Positions 24,613 to 31,403 of a DNA stretch of 37,297 bases are shown one piece after another. A model generated the notes under the pieces. The model made no database searches. It saw only the letters and a list, made by a program, of their open reading frames with translations, and was not told the DNA's origin. The position numbers were made by a program, and so were the translations under genes. Numbering within the stretch: position 1 is the stretch's first letter; each line of letters starts with the position of its first letter. Source of the DNA: a virus; IMG/VR virus record IMGVR_UViG_3300043172_000583, positions 1 to 37,297 of that record. One strand, 5' to 3'.

Positions 24613-25407
24613 TTAAAAAAGTTGAAAATTTTCATTCCTGAATGATTTACCATCCATTCCAAGAATTGCCTTTTTTGTTCTGCCTAAAATTCTGTCAAGA
24701 GTTGCTTTATAGTTCATGTCATACTTTGATTTTTCTAATAATTCCGAAATACTGTGGTTGCTTGTAATGATCACTTTCCGATTATTTCGATCAAGATAAT
24801 CAATCAATCTAAATATCTGGAGCATTTGCCATTCAGTAAAATGAACTTTGTCAAAATCATCAAGAATAATATACTTTTTAAATTGTGGAATTTCAGGAGT
24901 TTCATTATTGTCTTTTGTTTTAAAGCTATTGTATTGATCCTGAATCCAATCTCTTACTGATAGAAAAGTTGCGTATCTTTCTGGTTTAGGTTTCATCCAT
25001 TCCCATACTAAACGTTCAGCAAGGGTAGTTTTTCCGGTTCCAGGTGCTCCATAGATGAAAATCCAACTACTATTTTTAACGTCCAAACCAGTGAAACTTT
25101 TTAAAACGGATTGATAATCATATTTAAACATGAATTCTCTGTCTTTTTTTGGAAAACCGCACAAATCAAGACGTTTGTTTTTATCGTTTCCATGCTCTAA
25201 TAATGCTTTTTTATGTTTGTCATTTTCCAGCATTTGTTTGTGAATAGTAGGTTTTACGCATGTCCTGCCTTTTGAATCTAAATAATATAAGTCGTCTTCA
25301 TCGGTTTTCACTGGTTTAAAATTAGGATTTTCAGCCTTTTTTCGGTCTGCTATCCTTTTAAAGACGTTTGTTTTTACATCCGATAGCTTAGTTAATTTTT
25401 CAGTCAT
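24613..25407 (-). CDS. DnaC/IstB-type helicase loader ATPase
   Basis: A 264-aa AAA+ protein expected to load host DnaB helicase at the phage origin. Walker A is GAPGTGKTT at residues 120-128, Walker B is ILDDFD at 181-186, and a sensor-like VIITSNHS lies at 212-219; an Arg-rich end (LDRILGRTKKA) fits the sensor 2 region. The N-terminal 110 residues are charged and divergent. It starts as ATGA on the preceding initiator gene, the standard initiator plus loader layout of many phages. No phage helicase gene is visible, so host DnaB is the likely client. Confidence 0.85.
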   Translation of the reverse strand: MTEKLTKLSDVKTNVFKRIADRKKAENPNFKPVKTDEDDLYYLDSKGRTCVKPTIHKQMLENDKHKKALLEHGNDKNKRLDLCGFPKKDREFMFKYDYQSVLKSFTGLDVKNSSWIFIYGAPGTGKTTLAERLVWEWMKPKPERYATFLSVRDWIQDQYNSFKTKDNNETPEIPQFKKYIILDDFDKVHFTEWQMLQIFRLIDYLDRNNRKVIITSNHSISELLEKSKYDMNYKATLDRILGRTKKAILGMDGKSFRNENFQLF

Positions 25408-26111
25408 CCTTCTACCGTGAATGTGCGTTCTTGATTTGGTTGCTGTCGAATCGGTTTTTTATATTCAATAAGGGTTTTTAAATCATCCCTGTATTTTAAT
25501 CCTAAAACATTTGATAATTGAAAAATATAATCTCCTGATCCATCTTGTTTTTGTTTTTCAACTGAGTTCATACAAGATAAATAAATCTGATCATCAGTTA
25601 AGGAGAATAGTTTTTTACAGGTTTCATAATTTTTCAATGTTTGAGATTTTGAGCCTTTTGTATTTGGATAATCAGAAAAAAGTTTATCAAAGTGTATATT
25701 GTTCTTTTCTTTCTTTATTACTTTCTTTCTTTCTCTTATAGTGTTCACTCGCTGTTCGTTTGTTGTTCGTTTGTTGTTCGTTTGCTGTTCACTTCCTTGG
25801 TACTGCTCCCAGTTAAGCACCGTTATTAACCGGCTTTGGTTGTTCGTTTGCTGTTCAATCATCAGGCACTTTTCAAACATTTTTAATGATCTTTGAATTT
25901 TACTTTCATCGATATCAGTTTCTTTTGAAAGTTTTTTCCTGCCTGTTACAAATTGACCGGGATTAACAGTAATTTCTTCACCACCAAAAAAGGTTTTACC
26001 CTCGAAAGCATAAGCCTTTAATAGTAAATGTACCCATAGATGAACAGTTCTAGAATCATGATAAAACGAACTTTCTTCAAGCTTCCTGTACAGTTTTATC
26101 CATGTTTCCAT
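25404..26111 (-). CDS. replication initiator / replisome organiser-like protein
   Basis: A 235-aa protein with the N-terminal winged-helix pattern typical of phage replication proteins: WIKLYRKLEESSFYHDSRTV, LWVHLLLKAYAFEGKTFF, INVNPGQFVTGRKKLSKETD and QRSLKMFEKCLMIEQQTNN. This opening, followed by a Gln/Asn/Thr/Arg-rich linker (SEQQTNNKRTTNEQRVNT) and a C-terminal basic domain, is characteristic of DnaD-like or phage replisome organiser proteins. The linker DNA consists of 11-bp repeats (see 25742-25862). The gene starts with TAATG on the XRE gene stop and is followed by the helicase loader. Confidence 0.75.
   Translation of the reverse strand: METWIKLYRKLEESSFYHDSRTVHLWVHLLLKAYAFEGKTFFGGEEITVNPGQFVTGRKKLSKETDIDESKIQRSLKMFEKCLMIEQQTNNQSRLITVLNWEQYQGSEQQTNNKRTTNEQRVNTIRERKKVIKKEKNNIHFDKLFSDYPNTKGSKSQTLKNYETCKKLFSLTDDQIYLSCMNSVEKQKQDGSGDYIFQLSNVLGLKYRDDLKTLIEYKKPIRQQPNQERTFTVEG
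25742..25862. repeat. in-gene 11-bp iterons, candidate replication origin
   Basis: Five tandem units at 25742-25796 are variants of TGTTCGTTTGT (units 2, 3 and 4 nearly identical, units 1 and 5 diverged), and two more lie at 25841-25862. The second cluster keeps exact 11-bp phase (99 bp = 9 x 11 from the first unit). Eleven is not a multiple of three, so the DNA repeat, not the protein repeat, is conserved. They lie inside the initiator gene, as lambda ori lies in gene O. Confidence 0.7.
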
Positions 26112-26311
26112 TAGTCCTCATTTGTTAAATCTTCCATTGTGCAATTCAATGCTTTAGAAAGTTTAATCAAATTTGGAACGCTTGGAATCCTACGACCGCA
26201 TTCATAATGGGAAATGTGGCTTGGCTCAATACCTGACTTTTCCGCAAGTTTGGCCTGGGAAAACATGTTCCCCATCCTTATCTTTTTTAAGTTCTCTTTG
26301 AATTTTTCCAT
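26111..26311 (-). CDS. XRE-family HTH regulator
   Basis: A 66-aa Cro/C1-type repressor: MEKFKENLKKIRMGNMFSQA, then KLAEKSGIEPSHISHYECGRRIP and NLIKLSKALNCTMEDL. The Q-x-x-L-A-x-x-(S)G-I-x-x-x-x-I-S-x-x-E spacing is the canonical XRE helix-turn-helix, with a 'P..L.kLs.aL' fifth helix. It is the only domain of the protein, so dimerisation is intrinsic. It begins the replication unit, TAATG-coupled to the initiator gene, and its upstream sequence holds a palindrome (26313-26322), suggesting autoregulation. Confidence 0.85.
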   Translation of the reverse strand: MEKFKENLKKIRMGNMFSQAKLAEKSGIEPSHISHYECGRRIPSVPNLIKLSKALNCTMEDLTNED

Positions 26312-26317
26312 GACTTA

Positions 26318-26346
26318 TAAGTATTATTTATAGCTAAATATGTCAA
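26318..26346 (-). promoter_or_regulatory. promoter of the XRE/replication unit, possibly leaderless
   Basis: Minus strand TTGACA (26346-26341), 17-base spacer, TACTTA (26323-26318; a weak -10). Transcription would start at about the ATG (26311), and no Shine-Dalgarno precedes that ATG. The perfect palindrome ACTTATAAGT (26313-26322) overlaps the -10 and start, and TATTTA-GCTA-TAAATA lies in the spacer. Confidence 0.5.
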
Positions 26347-26373
26347 GTTAAATGACGAACAAGAAATATGACA

Positions 26374-26401
26374 ATAAAAAACCGGTCAAGTAAAAACCGG
26401 T
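26374..26401 (-). terminator. intrinsic terminator ending the PL recombination unit
   Basis: Minus strand ACCGGT - nine bases - ACCGGT then TTTTTT. Each arm is itself palindromic, so the stem can form in either pairing. It lies between the 95-aa gene (26407-26694) and the XRE promoter, and separates the early leftward unit from the replication unit. Confidence 0.6.
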
Positions 26402-26406
26402 ATTAA

Positions 26407-26694
26407 TTATTTATGATTAGTTAATGTATTCATGACATGTTCAATTTGTTCCTTTGAGGGCTTAAAAATAGAGCTTGTTTTCTCTGGCTTCAACTCTTCC
26501 AATCCCTCTTCAAGAAAATCTAATCTTTCTTCAACTGTCTTTTCTGCCTTAAGCGTGTCTAATTCTTCCGGCGTGCCAATATGTAAAGATTTTGGGGGGT
26601 TGTCTATCCTGTTCAATTCATCATGAAATCTTTTTACAATGCTTTCAAAATCCTGGTTTTCACTAAATGTATTATCTTTATATTGTATTGACAT
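26407..26694 (-). CDS. hypothetical helical early protein
   Basis: A 95-aa acidic helical protein: MSIQYKDNTFSENQDFESIV, then TPEELDTLKAEKTVEERLDF and a C-terminal FKPSKEQIEHVMNTLTNHK. It is the last gene before the terminator at 26374-26401. No ribosome-binding site is obvious, which suggests coupling to the micro-ORF upstream. No family recognised. Confidence 0.5.
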   Translation of the reverse strand: MSIQYKDNTFSENQDFESIVKRFHDELNRIDNPPKSLHIGTPEELDTLKAEKTVEERLDFLEEGLEELKPEKTSSIFKPSKEQIEHVMNTLTNHK

Positions 26695-26707
26695 AATAAT
26701 TTTATAA

Positions 26708-26779
26708 TTAAAGATTCAAATAAACCCACATCAGCCAAATAACGACTAACATGGGGAAAATAAAAGCGGGATAGTTCAT
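26708..26779 (-). CDS. 23-aa single-span membrane micro-ORF
   Basis: ATG at 26779 overlaps the stop of the 71-aa gene as ATGA, stop TAA at 26710-26708. The product MNYPAFIFPMLVVIWLMWVY then a short end is almost wholly hydrophobic and would be one membrane helix. Tight coupling supports it, but the ORF is too short to be certain. Confidence 0.35.
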   Translation of the reverse strand: MNYPAFIFPMLVVIWLMWVYLNL

Positions 26780-26991
26780 TTTTTTCTCTTAATAAACCAA
26801 CCTTTTGCCCAAATCTCGGACTCGGGAAGAAACCAGGGGCGTCTAATTATTTCATATTTTTTTATTATTTGTTTGCCTAATCTCTGGACTTCCCAAAAAC
26901 CGCCATTTTCAAACTCATTAACAGTGAGAAGACCGGCGAATATTTCACCTTCTTTTTTTTCTTTATGGTAGCCGTGGTCTGTTATTTTCAT
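26776..26991 (-). CDS. small hypothetical protein
   Basis: A 71-aa protein with weak AGGAT before the ATG: MKITDHGYHKEKKEGEIFAG, FENGGFWEVQRLGKQIIKKY and a basic end (WAKGWFIKRKK). Trp/Phe-rich beta-strand pattern. No family recognised. Confidence 0.5.
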   Translation of the reverse strand: MKITDHGYHKEKKEGEIFAGLLTVNEFENGGFWEVQRLGKQIIKKYEIIRRPWFLPESEIWAKGWFIKRKK

Positions 26992-27024
26992 TTTAATTAT
27001 CCTGAATGATTTTCGATTTATTTA

Positions 27025-27456
27025 TTATGACCCAAATTTTTGAATTTCCAATATTCTGGATCTTAGGAAATCACGTTCGTTTTTAAGGTTTGATTCAAAT
27101 TTTTGAGAGTCGATACCTCTTAATTTTTTGACAACCCCGATATCAGTAACAACGACCACGCCCCAACCATTAAAATCAAAATCTTTGCATTCTTCATAAA
27201 GAGACATTTCCATAAAATAATATCTTAAATCCCCAAGGCCACCGCTTTCTCTAAACGGTTTTTTTCTATCTGCGTATAAATCTGATTTTGAAGTTTTGCA
27301 TTCAACAACAATACATAAATCACATTTAAACCCGATAGCGTCAGGTATTTCTGAGAAGTTAGCGCAACCTTTTTCAGCAAAAACAGGGTTGCATTGCTTT
27401 GCATTTTTAAGCCAATTTTTAGCAAGTTCTGTTAATTTTTTATGAGTTAGTTTCAT
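27025..27456 (-). CDS. MmcB-like PD-(D/E)XK nuclease
   Basis: A 143-aa protein started at the ATG at 27456, which has AAAAGG six bases upstream; a longer frame to 27519 overlaps the 23-aa zinc ORF and lacks a site. HKKLTELAKNWLKNAKQCN is followed by EIPDAIGFKCDLCIVVECKT, giving the PD...E-x-K pattern (Glu36, Pro-Asp near 38-39, Glu52-Cys-Lys54), then SKSDLYADRKKPFRE and GLGDLRYYFMEMSLY. The 'EiPDaiGf....vvEcKtSrsDf..D.kKp' layout is that of the MmcB/putative DNA-repair nuclease family. It lies in the early nuclease-rich region. Confidence 0.65.
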   Translation of the reverse strand: MKLTHKKLTELAKNWLKNAKQCNPVFAEKGCANFSEIPDAIGFKCDLCIVVECKTSKSDLYADRKKPFRESGGLGDLRYYFMEMSLYEECKDFDFNGWGVVVVTDIGVVKKLRGIDSQKFESNLKNERDFLRSRILEIQKFGS

Positions 27457-27475
27457 TTTACCTTTTTTGGTTATC

Positions 27476-27547
27476 TTATTTGGTCCCGCAAACTGGACAA
27501 TATTTTTCATTGTGATCACAGCCGCAATATTTACATTTTCTTTTCAT
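27476..27547 (-). CDS. 23-aa zinc-ribbon micro-ORF
   Basis: ATG at 27547 begins two bases after the stop of the 103-aa gene, stop TAA at 27478-27476. The product begins MKRKCKYCGCDHNEKYCPVC and ends GTK, a minimal C-x2-C ... C-x2-C zinc knuckle pair. The cysteine spacing is too regular to be chance-like and the spacing to neighbours fits an operon, so it is reported despite its size. The downstream nuclease starts 20 bases after its stop. Confidence 0.45.
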   Translation of the reverse strand: MKRKCKYCGCDHNEKYCPVCGTK

Positions 27548-27549
27548 GA

Positions 27550-27861
27550 TTATTTATGTGAAAGTTTAATTAATTCTTTCCACTCTTCTGCATGTGATTC
27601 AAGTTGCTTCTGAGTAGCGTTTTTTGGCAGTGCATGACTGTGTTTTATGTCGCAATCGAAGCATAGCCATGCCGTTTTATCATGGGGGATACGACCGCCC
27701 ATTATCCCCCCACCTGATTTGAATTTTATCAATTTCGATTCTGCATGACACCACCGCTCTGTACCGGTTGGAATGTTGCAACTTCTGCAATGTTTTTCGA
27801 CCGGGGGCTTTGGCATTTTCTTTTTATTCTTTTTGTTTGGTCCTGGCTTTGGATAGCTCAT
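27550..27861 (-). CDS. HNH-type (YbcO/DUF1364-like) nuclease-like protein
   Basis: A 103-aa protein with a Lys/Pro-rich N-terminus (MSYPKPGPNKKNKKKMPKPP) and then EKHCRSCNIPTGTERWCHAE, GGGIMGGRIPHDKTAWLCFD and CDIKHSHALPKNATQKQLES. The order Cys pair, His, GGIMGG.iPhD.tAWlC matches the YbcO/DUF1364 HNH-nuclease family of lambdoid early regions. Key histidines are seen but the full catalytic set cannot be verified. It is in the nin-like recombination gene group. Confidence 0.6.
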   Translation of the reverse strand: MSYPKPGPNKKNKKKMPKPPVEKHCRSCNIPTGTERWCHAESKLIKFKSGGGIMGGRIPHDKTAWLCFDCDIKHSHALPKNATQKQLESHAEEWKELIKLSHK

Positions 27862-27864
27862 TTT

Positions 27865-28653
27865 TTAATTTAAATTACGCTCCAATTTTAAAAGTTCATC
27901 TCTTTTCTTTTTTATTTCATTTTTTAAATCTTCTTTCTTTTTTGACTTTTCACCTTCAAGGATTTTATTTTTTATCTTTATAAGCCTGTCTGATAAAAAT
28001 TTGTTATCAGTGCTCTTCAATCGATAATCAACCAAACTTTCGCTATCGTACATTTTATCGGATCTATCTTTTGATAATTTTAACAATTCTTCTTCTGTGA
28101 TATCTAGCATAAGGCCAAAATTTAAATCTATCTTTTCACTTGATCCCCAACTTTCGTCATAATCATAGAAGTTGTACGCAAATACTTTTTCTTGTCCATT
28201 CATAAGATTAATTTCAATCTCAATCTTAAGTTCTTTCTTCATTTTTTTTGACAATGTGCGCGGCTCAACATCACCAACAAGAAAAACAGTTATTGCTTCA
28301 GCTTCTTTAAGCTCTGACTTGTTTATGATATTGTTTTTCAAATCCGTTGTTTCTTCTTTGACTAATCTAAGTTTTCGCTCTGCTGCTTGGACTTCTTTCG
28401 CTATCAAAGAGAGCTGTTCAATTTTACCTTTCACCGCTTCAATTTTCTCAAGGTACTCTTTTTCAATTTTCTCAACTGGCGGCTTTGAAAAAATTTTACT
28501 GACAACGATTTTATCACCGTGCTCATAATCCTCATTCCCTTCATAATCATGAAATATCATGAAAGGTTCAACGATGTAATTATTTTCATCAATCTTTTTT
28601 ACAAAGTTTACTGCCTGGCCGTTTTTTAAATAAACTGTATCGTTTTCGTTCAT
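27865..28653 (-). CDS. coiled-coil hypothetical protein
   Basis: A 262-aa highly charged protein with GGGGA before the ATG: MNENDTVYLKNGQAVNFVKK, an acidic strand region, then long coiled coils (KEYLEKIEAVKGKIEQLSLI, AKEVQAAERKLRLVKEETT) and a C-terminal basic helix (KIKNKILEGEKSKKKEDLKN). A small beta domain around residues 120-190 (AITVFLVGDVEPRTLSKKM, FAYNFYDYDESWGSSEK) lies between them. No family recognised. It may tie two DNA or protein partners. Confidence 0.55.
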   Translation of the reverse strand: MNENDTVYLKNGQAVNFVKKIDENNYIVEPFMIFHDYEGNEDYEHGDKIVVSKIFSKPPVEKIEKEYLEKIEAVKGKIEQLSLIAKEVQAAERKLRLVKEETTDLKNNIINKSELKEAEAITVFLVGDVEPRTLSKKMKKELKIEIEINLMNGQEKVFAYNFYDYDESWGSSEKIDLNFGLMLDITEEELLKLSKDRSDKMYDSESLVDYRLKSTDNKFLSDRLIKIKNKILEGEKSKKKEDLKNEIKKKRDELLKLERNLN

Positions 28654-28707
28654 AAATCCCCATTAATCATATTGTGAAAGTTTTCAGTCTGGTGAATTCA
28701 GGCTGTT

Positions 28708-29088
28708 TTAATAAAGAGATAGTAGATCGTGTTCGTGTTCTTTTTCCTTCAATTCTTTTAATTCTTTTTCAGATAAATGTTTTTCATTCTCTAATTTTAT
28801 CCTATCTTTTTCAGTGTTTACCATTTTGATAAAATCATCTTGCCACGGGCCTTCGTGTAGCCATCCATATGATTCTGTCCATCCTGGGTTACCACTGACA
28901 ACCCCGTAAACTTCAACAGTGTCTTCATTAAGTGGAGCATTGCAATAGCCGTTTGGAATTGCTTCTATTCCTTCCTTAAGAACAAAAATTCTAAATGTTT
29001 TGCCCCTGGCATGATCACCACAAACTAAATATAATTTACCATACTGACCTGTTTTAAATAAATTTGAGTACTCTCTTGCACCTTTCAT
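28708..29088 (-). CDS. hypothetical early protein
   Basis: A 126-aa protein: MKGAREYSNLFKTGQYGKLY, then LVCGDHARGKTFRIFVLKEG and EVYGVVSGNPGWTESYGWLH. ATGA overlap with the NinB-like gene stop. The 'yLvCGDHArGktFrifvLkeG....aplne...VeVYGvvsGnpGWtE.YGWlh.GpWq.DF' layout is a strongly conserved phage domain I know only as unnamed. C-terminal coiled coil (ENEKHLSEKELKELKEKEHE). Confidence 0.6.
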   Translation of the reverse strand: MKGAREYSNLFKTGQYGKLYLVCGDHARGKTFRIFVLKEGIEAIPNGYCNAPLNEDTVEVYGVVSGNPGWTESYGWLHEGPWQDDFIKMVNTEKDRIKLENEKHLSEKELKELKEKEHEHDLLSLY

Positions 29089-29588
29089 GAATTACCTTTA
29101 TTAGATTGTTGTTTAACTCCCATTGCTGAATTATATCTGTCCTCGGGGTGTGGGAGAGGAATCCCCCGGTCGGTCATATCCCGTTCAATTTGCTTTAAAT
29201 ATTCCATGAACTGTTTGACTGATGCATCTGCCGTTGATGTTTGCTCGACAATGTAAGCATGCATTTTAATCGCATCTTCTACCATACCAGTATGATAGAC
29301 TTTCCTGATTGAGTTGATCATTTCAGCATACTGTTGATCGTCTCGCTCGTATATTTGACAGAGATGTTCACGCCTCAAATAAGTGTAAACCTCTTTTTTA
29401 GTCCAATATAATTTTTCCGAAATGATACCGCCCCACAATCTATAAAGGCGATTTTGGTCAACAGTCCTATCCTTTTTCTGCTCGTAAATTTCAACAACGA
29501 GAATAGGAGTATCCGGTTGAGATTTTAAGAGCGTGGATATCTGATCAACAATACGCTCTGAATTGATAATGAATGTTCTTCGTTTCAT
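29085..29588 (-). CDS. ninB: NinB-like recombination protein
   Basis: A 167-aa protein matching the lambda NinB (Orf) family by layout: RTFIINSERIVDQISTLL, then EIYEQKKDRTVDQNRLYRLW, KKEVYTYLRREHLCQIYERD and the C-terminal SVKQFMEYLKQIERDMTD followed by GIPLPHPED. The 'k..RT.eQNrlyw' motif and the 'F..Yl..Ie......G..lp.P' ending are characteristic. Lambda NinB/Orf assists RecFOR-type recombination mediators. It lies in an early recombination group with the YqaJ exonuclease. Confidence 0.75.
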   Translation of the reverse strand: MKRRTFIINSERIVDQISTLLKSQPDTPILVVEIYEQKKDRTVDQNRLYRLWGGIISEKLYWTKKEVYTYLRREHLCQIYERDDQQYAEMINSIRKVYHTGMVEDAIKMHAYIVEQTSTADASVKQFMEYLKQIERDMTDRGIPLPHPEDRYNSAMGVKQQSNKGNS

Positions 29589-29594
29589 ATCTTT

Positions 29595-29936
29595 TTAATC
29601 TTCAAATTTGTAATTGAATCCGAAATCTTTCCAATGTTCCCCGCTGATAACGTCTTTGTAAGATTTTACTCTAAAAACAAACCACTTGTCATTGTGTTTT
29701 GTGAAGTCTTCAGAAGCTAATCCCATTATAAACGGGTCACCTTTTTCAATTCTCCCGACTAATTCCGGACGGTCCTCAATTACGACTGTAATACCGTCAA
29801 AATTCCAAACGCCGTCATCGTTTTTAGTAGAAGTAGCCACAATGTCACCGACAAATAAGGGCTTTTCACTGCTGTCAATAAGTGGGGTTTTTAATCCACA
29901 TAGACCGTGTTCACATTCGCCTGAATAAATTCTCAT
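29595..29936 (-). CDS. conserved phage protein, unknown
   Basis: A 113-aa protein (AAAAAAGGAAAAA before ATG, with the recurring leader upstream): MRIYSGECEHGLCGLKTPLI, then PLFVGDIVATSTKNDDGVWN and GLASEDFTKHNDKWFVFRVK. The 'fvGDIV' segment and the ending 'WFVFRVKSYKDV' recall small phage proteins that carry an SH3-like fold. No function known. Confidence 0.5.
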   Translation of the reverse strand: MRIYSGECEHGLCGLKTPLIDSSEKPLFVGDIVATSTKNDDGVWNFDGITVVIEDRPELVGRIEKGDPFIMGLASEDFTKHNDKWFVFRVKSYKDVISGEHWKDFGFNYKFED

Positions 29937-29942
29937 TTTTCC

Positions 29943-29962
29943 TTTTTTGATTAAATTATTAT
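29943..29962 (-). repeat. recurring early-gene leader element
   Basis: In transcription sense this reads AATAATTTAATCAAAAAAGG immediately before the start of 29595-29936. Near-identical copies precede 29986-30207 (30212-30233, with TTTAATCAATAAAGG) and 30234-30425 (30428-30449, with TTTAATCAATAAAA), and related sequence lies before the plus-strand RHH gene (33013-33025). It includes the ribosome-binding site. See findings. Confidence 0.6.
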
Positions 29963-29985
29963 TTCACCCGTTAAGGTGACAGATT

Positions 29986-30207
29986 TTAAGAAATTGGGGC
30001 TTTTGGCAAAGATGCCCAGTGGGTTATTTTAGTTTTTTGGGTATTGCAAAACTCAAAGCACCAATACTTTCGTGTTTTTTGATTTGATGGTAAATAATAT
30101 CTTGATAATGAAATCCCTAAGTGTTTATTATAATGAGTATCTTTATATCTAACAACTTTCAGTTCATCATCATCAGGAAGGCTATCTTCAACCTCTGTCC
30201 ATTCCAT
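29986..30207 (-). CDS. DUF551-like small phage protein
   Basis: A 73-aa protein: MEWTEVEDSLPDDDELKVVR, then a short aromatic strand region and the ending KTKITHWASLPKAPIS. The opening 'W..v.d.LP.dd..V' and the ending 'iTHW..LP..P' are the signature of DUF551, a small phage family of unknown function. Preceded by the recurring leader. Confidence 0.7.
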   Translation of the reverse strand: MEWTEVEDSLPDDDELKVVRYKDTHYNKHLGISLSRYYLPSNQKTRKYWCFEFCNTQKTKITHWASLPKAPIS

Positions 30208-30233
30208 TTTCCCTTTATTGATTAAATTATTAT

Positions 30234-30425
30234 CTATCTTAAAAAGTAAATTCTATTAATTTGTTGAAAACCTACACCGGAAATATACCGCCTGCAAACT
30301 TTTTTACCATCAATCAGATATGGTGTATTGCTGTACGGCATATCTTTTTCAGGTTGATATCCATAAATATCTTTAAACTTCATATTTCTGGTTGATTTAA
30401 TTTCTTTAGATGATAGTTTCTTCAT
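30234..30425 (-). CDS. small hypothetical protein
   Basis: A 63-aa protein using the ATG at 30425, chosen because the recurring leader (TTTAATCAATAAAA) ends just before it; a GTG at 30449 also opens the frame but lies inside that leader. MKKLSSKEIKSTRNMKFKDI, GYQPEKDMPYSNTPYLIDGK and KVCRRYISGVGFQQINRIYF. No family recognised. Confidence 0.45.
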   Translation of the reverse strand: MKKLSSKEIKSTRNMKFKDIYGYQPEKDMPYSNTPYLIDGKKVCRRYISGVGFQQINRIYFLR

Positions 30426-30462
30426 GATTTTATTGATTAAAATATTCACTGTTTAGTATTTA

Positions 30463-30993
30463 TTACTTTTTACCAACTAACTTTCCAATAATAGAAAAAT
30501 CAGCTCCAGTAGCCAAATCAAGTTTTTTGCCAATCGATTTTTCAGCAGTTTCCAAGGTAATTTTATTATTTTTCAACCATTCACGGCATTCATCAGCTCT
30601 AGTTTTAAAAATATTAACAGTAAAAGAAGACCGCCTCCCCCTTGATACTGTTAATAAAAGTGTTAAAGGTTCAGGGATATGCGACATATGACTGATCTTA
30701 ATCCCGCCAACTTTAACCCCCGCCCATTTAACTTCTGGATCACCGAAAAGAGTCATCTGTTTTCCTACCCAATCTTTTCCCTGAACACCCCATCCAGAAA
30801 TTAAAACCCTTCTCATACCTTTACATGGTTTAAAAGGCTGAAATCCTTCAATACTAATAATAACTGGTTGCTCAGTACTACCCCGACTAACATTCGTAAT
30901 TAAGACGTTTATAGGGCCGTGCATGACATCGTCATAATTCAATTGATCTGATTTTGGAACAATTGTACTTCTGAAATTTGTGTCTTCTGTCAT
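30463..30993 (-). CDS. conserved phage DNA-metabolism protein
   Basis: A 176-aa protein: NFRSTIVPKSDQLNYDDVMH, then INVLITNVSRGSTEQPVIIS, FQPFKPCKGMRRVLISGWGV, VGKQMTLFGDPEVKWAGVKV, GGIKISHMSHIPEPLTLLLT. This strongly conserved domain ('...P.KPCKsMRRvL...WG.d...WvGk.ltLf.DP.V.wgG..vGGIRIsH') is common beside phage exonuclease and single-strand annealing genes. No function is established to my knowledge. Here it is one gene downstream of the YqaJ exonuclease, so a recombination or ssDNA role is inferred. C-terminus SIGKKLDLATGADFSIIGKL is a separate short helical domain. Confidence 0.6.
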   Translation of the reverse strand: MTEDTNFRSTIVPKSDQLNYDDVMHGPINVLITNVSRGSTEQPVIISIEGFQPFKPCKGMRRVLISGWGVQGKDWVGKQMTLFGDPEVKWAGVKVGGIKISHMSHIPEPLTLLLTVSRGRRSSFTVNIFKTRADECREWLKNNKITLETAEKSIGKKLDLATGADFSIIGKLVGKK

Positions 30994-31013
30994 GATTTGT
31001 CATTAGTTATTAG

Positions 31014-31403
31014 TTAACATCTTAAATCTTGCAGCCATTTAATTTGTTCTTTTAACTGTTCGATTTCTTTTAAATTATCCTGATCCAAATCTTTAATGAT
31101 ATCTTCACGAAATTCTTTGTAAATTTCTTGCCTGATTTCCTTAAAATCAAATTCGTTTTGAATTTTACGATTATCATAATTTCTAAAACCAGATAGCATG
31201 TCATTTCTAAAATTTGTCCATGCGTCCGATTCGACATATGGCAAAACGTCACAATAAAGTTCGCCTGCAATGTTATCAACGATATCTTTTGACGCTTCGA
31301 TTAACTGTTTTTTAAATTTATCAATCAAATTTTGCGCTTCAATCCCACCTTGTTCTGAAAGTTCAGGGAAAAGTGGATATTGTTTTTTTAATTCTGGTGT
31401 CAT
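31014..31403 (-). CDS. hypothetical protein coupled to the exonuclease
   Basis: A 129-aa protein started at the ATG at 31403, which overlaps the exonuclease stop as ATGA and has AGAGG seven bases upstream; a longer reading to 31430 lies inside the exonuclease. MTPELKKQYPLFPELSEQGG, then LIDKFKKQLIEASKDIVDNI and a C-terminal helix (LKEIEQLKEQIKWLQDLRC). The 'yPlf...' opening is typical of small proteins next to phage exonucleases. Function unknown. Confidence 0.5.
   Translation of the reverse strand: MTPELKKQYPLFPELSEQGGIEAQNLIDKFKKQLIEASKDIVDNIAGELYCDVLPYVESDAWTNFRNDMLSGFRNYDNRKIQNEFDFKEIRQEIYKEFREDIIKDLDQDNLKEIEQLKEQIKWLQDLRC

Noticed and set aside
27457-27519. 21-residue N-terminal extension of the MmcB-like nuclease
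   Set aside because: It overlaps the 23-aa zinc-knuckle ORF in another frame and the internal ATG at 27456 has a clear AAGG site.
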